Positions 41,625 to 42,650 of a DNA stretch of 42,650 nucleotides are shown here, piece by piece (position 1 is the first letter of the stretch; every line of letters begins with the position of its first letter). The notes under the pieces were generated by a model, which worked only from the letters and a program-made list of their open reading frames with translations, made no database searches and was not told the DNA's origin. This DNA is from Lachnospiraceae bacterium (GTDB lineage Bacteria > Bacillota > Clostridia > Lachnospirales > Lachnospiraceae), in assembly GCA_017399685.1 (NCBI GenBank), contig JAFQBM010000046.1, positions 1 to 42,650 of the forward strand, in the 5' to 3' direction. Made by a program: the position numbers and the translations under genes.

Positions 41625-41653
41625 TTGCATATAGACAAGAGAAAACGTAATAA
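41625..41653 (+). promoter_or_regulatory. Weak promoter candidate for the structured element
   Basis: TTGCAT (41625-41630), a 17-nt spacer and TAATAA (41648-41653) would start transcription about 15 nt before the large structured element. The match to consensus is poor. Confidence 0.25.
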
Positions 41654-41672
41654 TAGTGCTGATAATGATAAT

Positions 41673-41906
41673 GGCATATCGCATATGATGTCTGTCAGTA
41701 GCTCCGTTGTACAGGACTTAAAAATCTAAGCATCTTTATTAAAGTTTACTATAATTAACGTAACCGCCCCAAACGAGCCGTCCATGGCTCGGTTGGGGCT
41801 TTGCCGGACATCCGTGTCCGGCAATTACTTTTTTATGGAACAAGATGCTAAGATTTTTTAAGCCCTTCCCAAAGTCGCTACTGCCGGACATTATATGTGA
41901 TATGCC
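41673..41906 (+). ncRNA. Large structured element, probable non-coding RNA
   Basis: An outer 30-bp helix joins 41673-41702 and 41877-41906. Every position pairs, and the four non-Watson-Crick pairs are all G-U in the plus-strand RNA. After a 14 x 14-nt internal loop, a second helix of about 20 bp (41717-41736 with 41842-41862) has one A-A mismatch and one bulged U. The centre holds two hairpins: CCCCAA..TTGGGG closed by CGAGCC/GGCTCG (41766-41799), and TTGCCGGACA-TCCG-TGTCCGGCAA (41801-41824) followed by TTACTTTTTT. No coding frame with an RBS is seen. It may be an independent RNA, an elaborate terminator of the crh transcript or a MITE-like insertion. Confidence 0.55.
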
Positions 41907-42258
41907 TATTTACATTGTGAAGAAATTAATTTGAGATTCTTTATATGGTTAGAATTATAAATGAGTGTTTTTACTTCAGTGGTGGATTAGAAGATATAGT
42001 ATGAATAATTATGCTTAAGGAAATCAAAAGGTATAAAAATATAGTTTATGGTGTTAAAAATACTTTAAATGAATGGAAAATGTCGAAAATGGTAATATAA
42101 GGTTGATTTTTTTGATTTTCCATGCTATCATATGAAAATATTTCCACTCTATCTAAAAACAATTGAGAGTGGCAAATATGATTTTTACTGATGGTGGAGA
42201 GTAAAATATATAATTTAAGGGGAAAAATCAAATAATTACAATGAAAGAGAGGATTAAA
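41907..42258. other. AT-rich intergenic region before the secreted protein gene
   Basis: 352 nt without a supported gene. A CCACTCT..AGAGTGG stem (about 42145-42175) is the only structure noted; no known c-di-GMP or other riboswitch consensus was found. GAGAGG before the ATG at 42259 is the ribosome binding site of the next gene. Confidence 0.5.
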
Positions 42259-42650
42259 ATGAAAAAGAGAAAAAGAATAAACAGAATCATATCTTTGATA
42301 CTGTTACTGACTCTTGTTTTCACCAATCTAGGATTGGAGAACTTTGCTGTACAGGCGGCAAACTACACCACTTTGTATCTGGTGGACAATACAGCAGAAC
42401 AGTGGGTTGGAAATGACAACGCGGTCATAGAACTGGTAGACAACACCTATGGTCATGACCATTATATTATGACGAAAGTAAACAGTAACACCTGGAGTGC
42501 AAAAGTACCCTCCAGTACCTATAACGTAACCTTTAACCGTTTAAGTCCCGACCGGACCACCCAGTGGAATTCCTGGAGCGCCGGAGGAAGGGATAACCAT
42601 AATACCTACCATGTACTTGGTTTTGAGTACGGATACTGGGACGGAACAGC
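42259..42650 (+). CDS. Secreted protein, N-terminal part (3' end outside the window)
   Basis: The first 130 codons are visible. MKKRKRINRIISLILLLTLV with a cleavage region near AVQAAN is a Sec signal peptide. The mature start, TTLYLVDNTAEQWVGNDNAV, followed by an aromatic-rich segment with TWSAKVPSS, WNSWSAGGRDNHNTYHV and YGYWDG, resembles starch-binding or other carbohydrate-binding beta modules of large Lachnospiraceae surface proteins. Without the rest of the gene the function is open. GC content rises within the gene compared with its upstream region. Confidence 0.75.
   Translation, partial: MKKRKRINRIISLILLLTLVFTNLGLENFAVQAANYTTLYLVDNTAEQWVGNDNAVIELVDNTYGHDHYIMTKVNSNTWSAKVPSSTYNVTFNRLSPDRTTQWNSWSAGGRDNHNTYHVLGFEYGYWDGT

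Overview
The window looks like a chromosome segment of a motile, low-GC Gram-positive anaerobe of the Clostridia, most likely the family Lachnospiraceae. This is inferred from AT-rich codon use, strong GGAGG ribosome binding sites, the hprK-glk / murB-rapZ-whiA-crh gene set, a DUF4358-type lipoprotein, a CitZ-like citrate synthase, and PilZ plus chemoreceptor genes. No rRNA, tRNA or CRISPR array was seen.

Positions 1-10000 are accessory DNA. The window opens in the 3' end of a tyrosine integrase (2-574). Next comes a stretch bounded by a 16-bp inverted repeat with one mismatch (658-673 and 9872-9887), which I read as the ends of a roughly 9.2-kb Tn916-like mobilizable element. From left to right it carries a small membrane protein, an intact IS110-family insertion sequence with a candidate bridge-RNA region, an AlbA_2/HATPase/HTH regulator-like protein, and a phased array of AGTCTCA sites. 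A three-gene AT-rich operon follows (double zinc-ribbon protein, TIR-domain protein, unknown 241-aa protein). The element ends with a two-gene mobilization-like module on the minus strand, a structured non-coding region that may hold oriT, xis, and an intact integrase. The TIR operon with its neighbouring regulator and operator-like array is the best candidate for an undescribed (probably anti-phage) system.

Positions 10000-30000 are mostly chromosomal. They start with a chimeric pseudogene in which the first ~174 residues of FabF (KAS II) are joined in frame to an unrelated one-helix tail. Then come a chemoreceptor, a PilZ protein with a TTG start, a six-helix membrane protein, a three-gene ABC-2 exporter, a sirtuin, an XRE regulator, a DHH phosphoesterase, a GNAT acetyltransferase, an SGNH hydrolase with a lipoprotein, divergent aroE and aroD, citrate synthase, an NfeD-SPFH pair, and cardiolipin synthase. 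Intergenic regions hold a degenerate dispersed repeat (GTTAC..GTAAC hairpin plus GATGATTCA) and a MITE-like structured element.

Positions 29000-42650 form a long rightward gene train: membrane-anchored GDPD, FtsH, a Cof-type HAD phosphatase, UvrC, HPr kinase/phosphorylase, ROK glucokinase, a small membrane protein, MurB, RapZ, WhiA and a Crh-like HPr paralogue with Glu at position 15. HprK, the Crh-like protein and glucokinase together suggest a carbon catabolite control cluster. The train is followed by a large structured element (41673-41906) whose 30-bp outer helix departs from perfect pairing only by G-U wobbles in the plus-strand RNA. The window ends inside a secreted protein gene.
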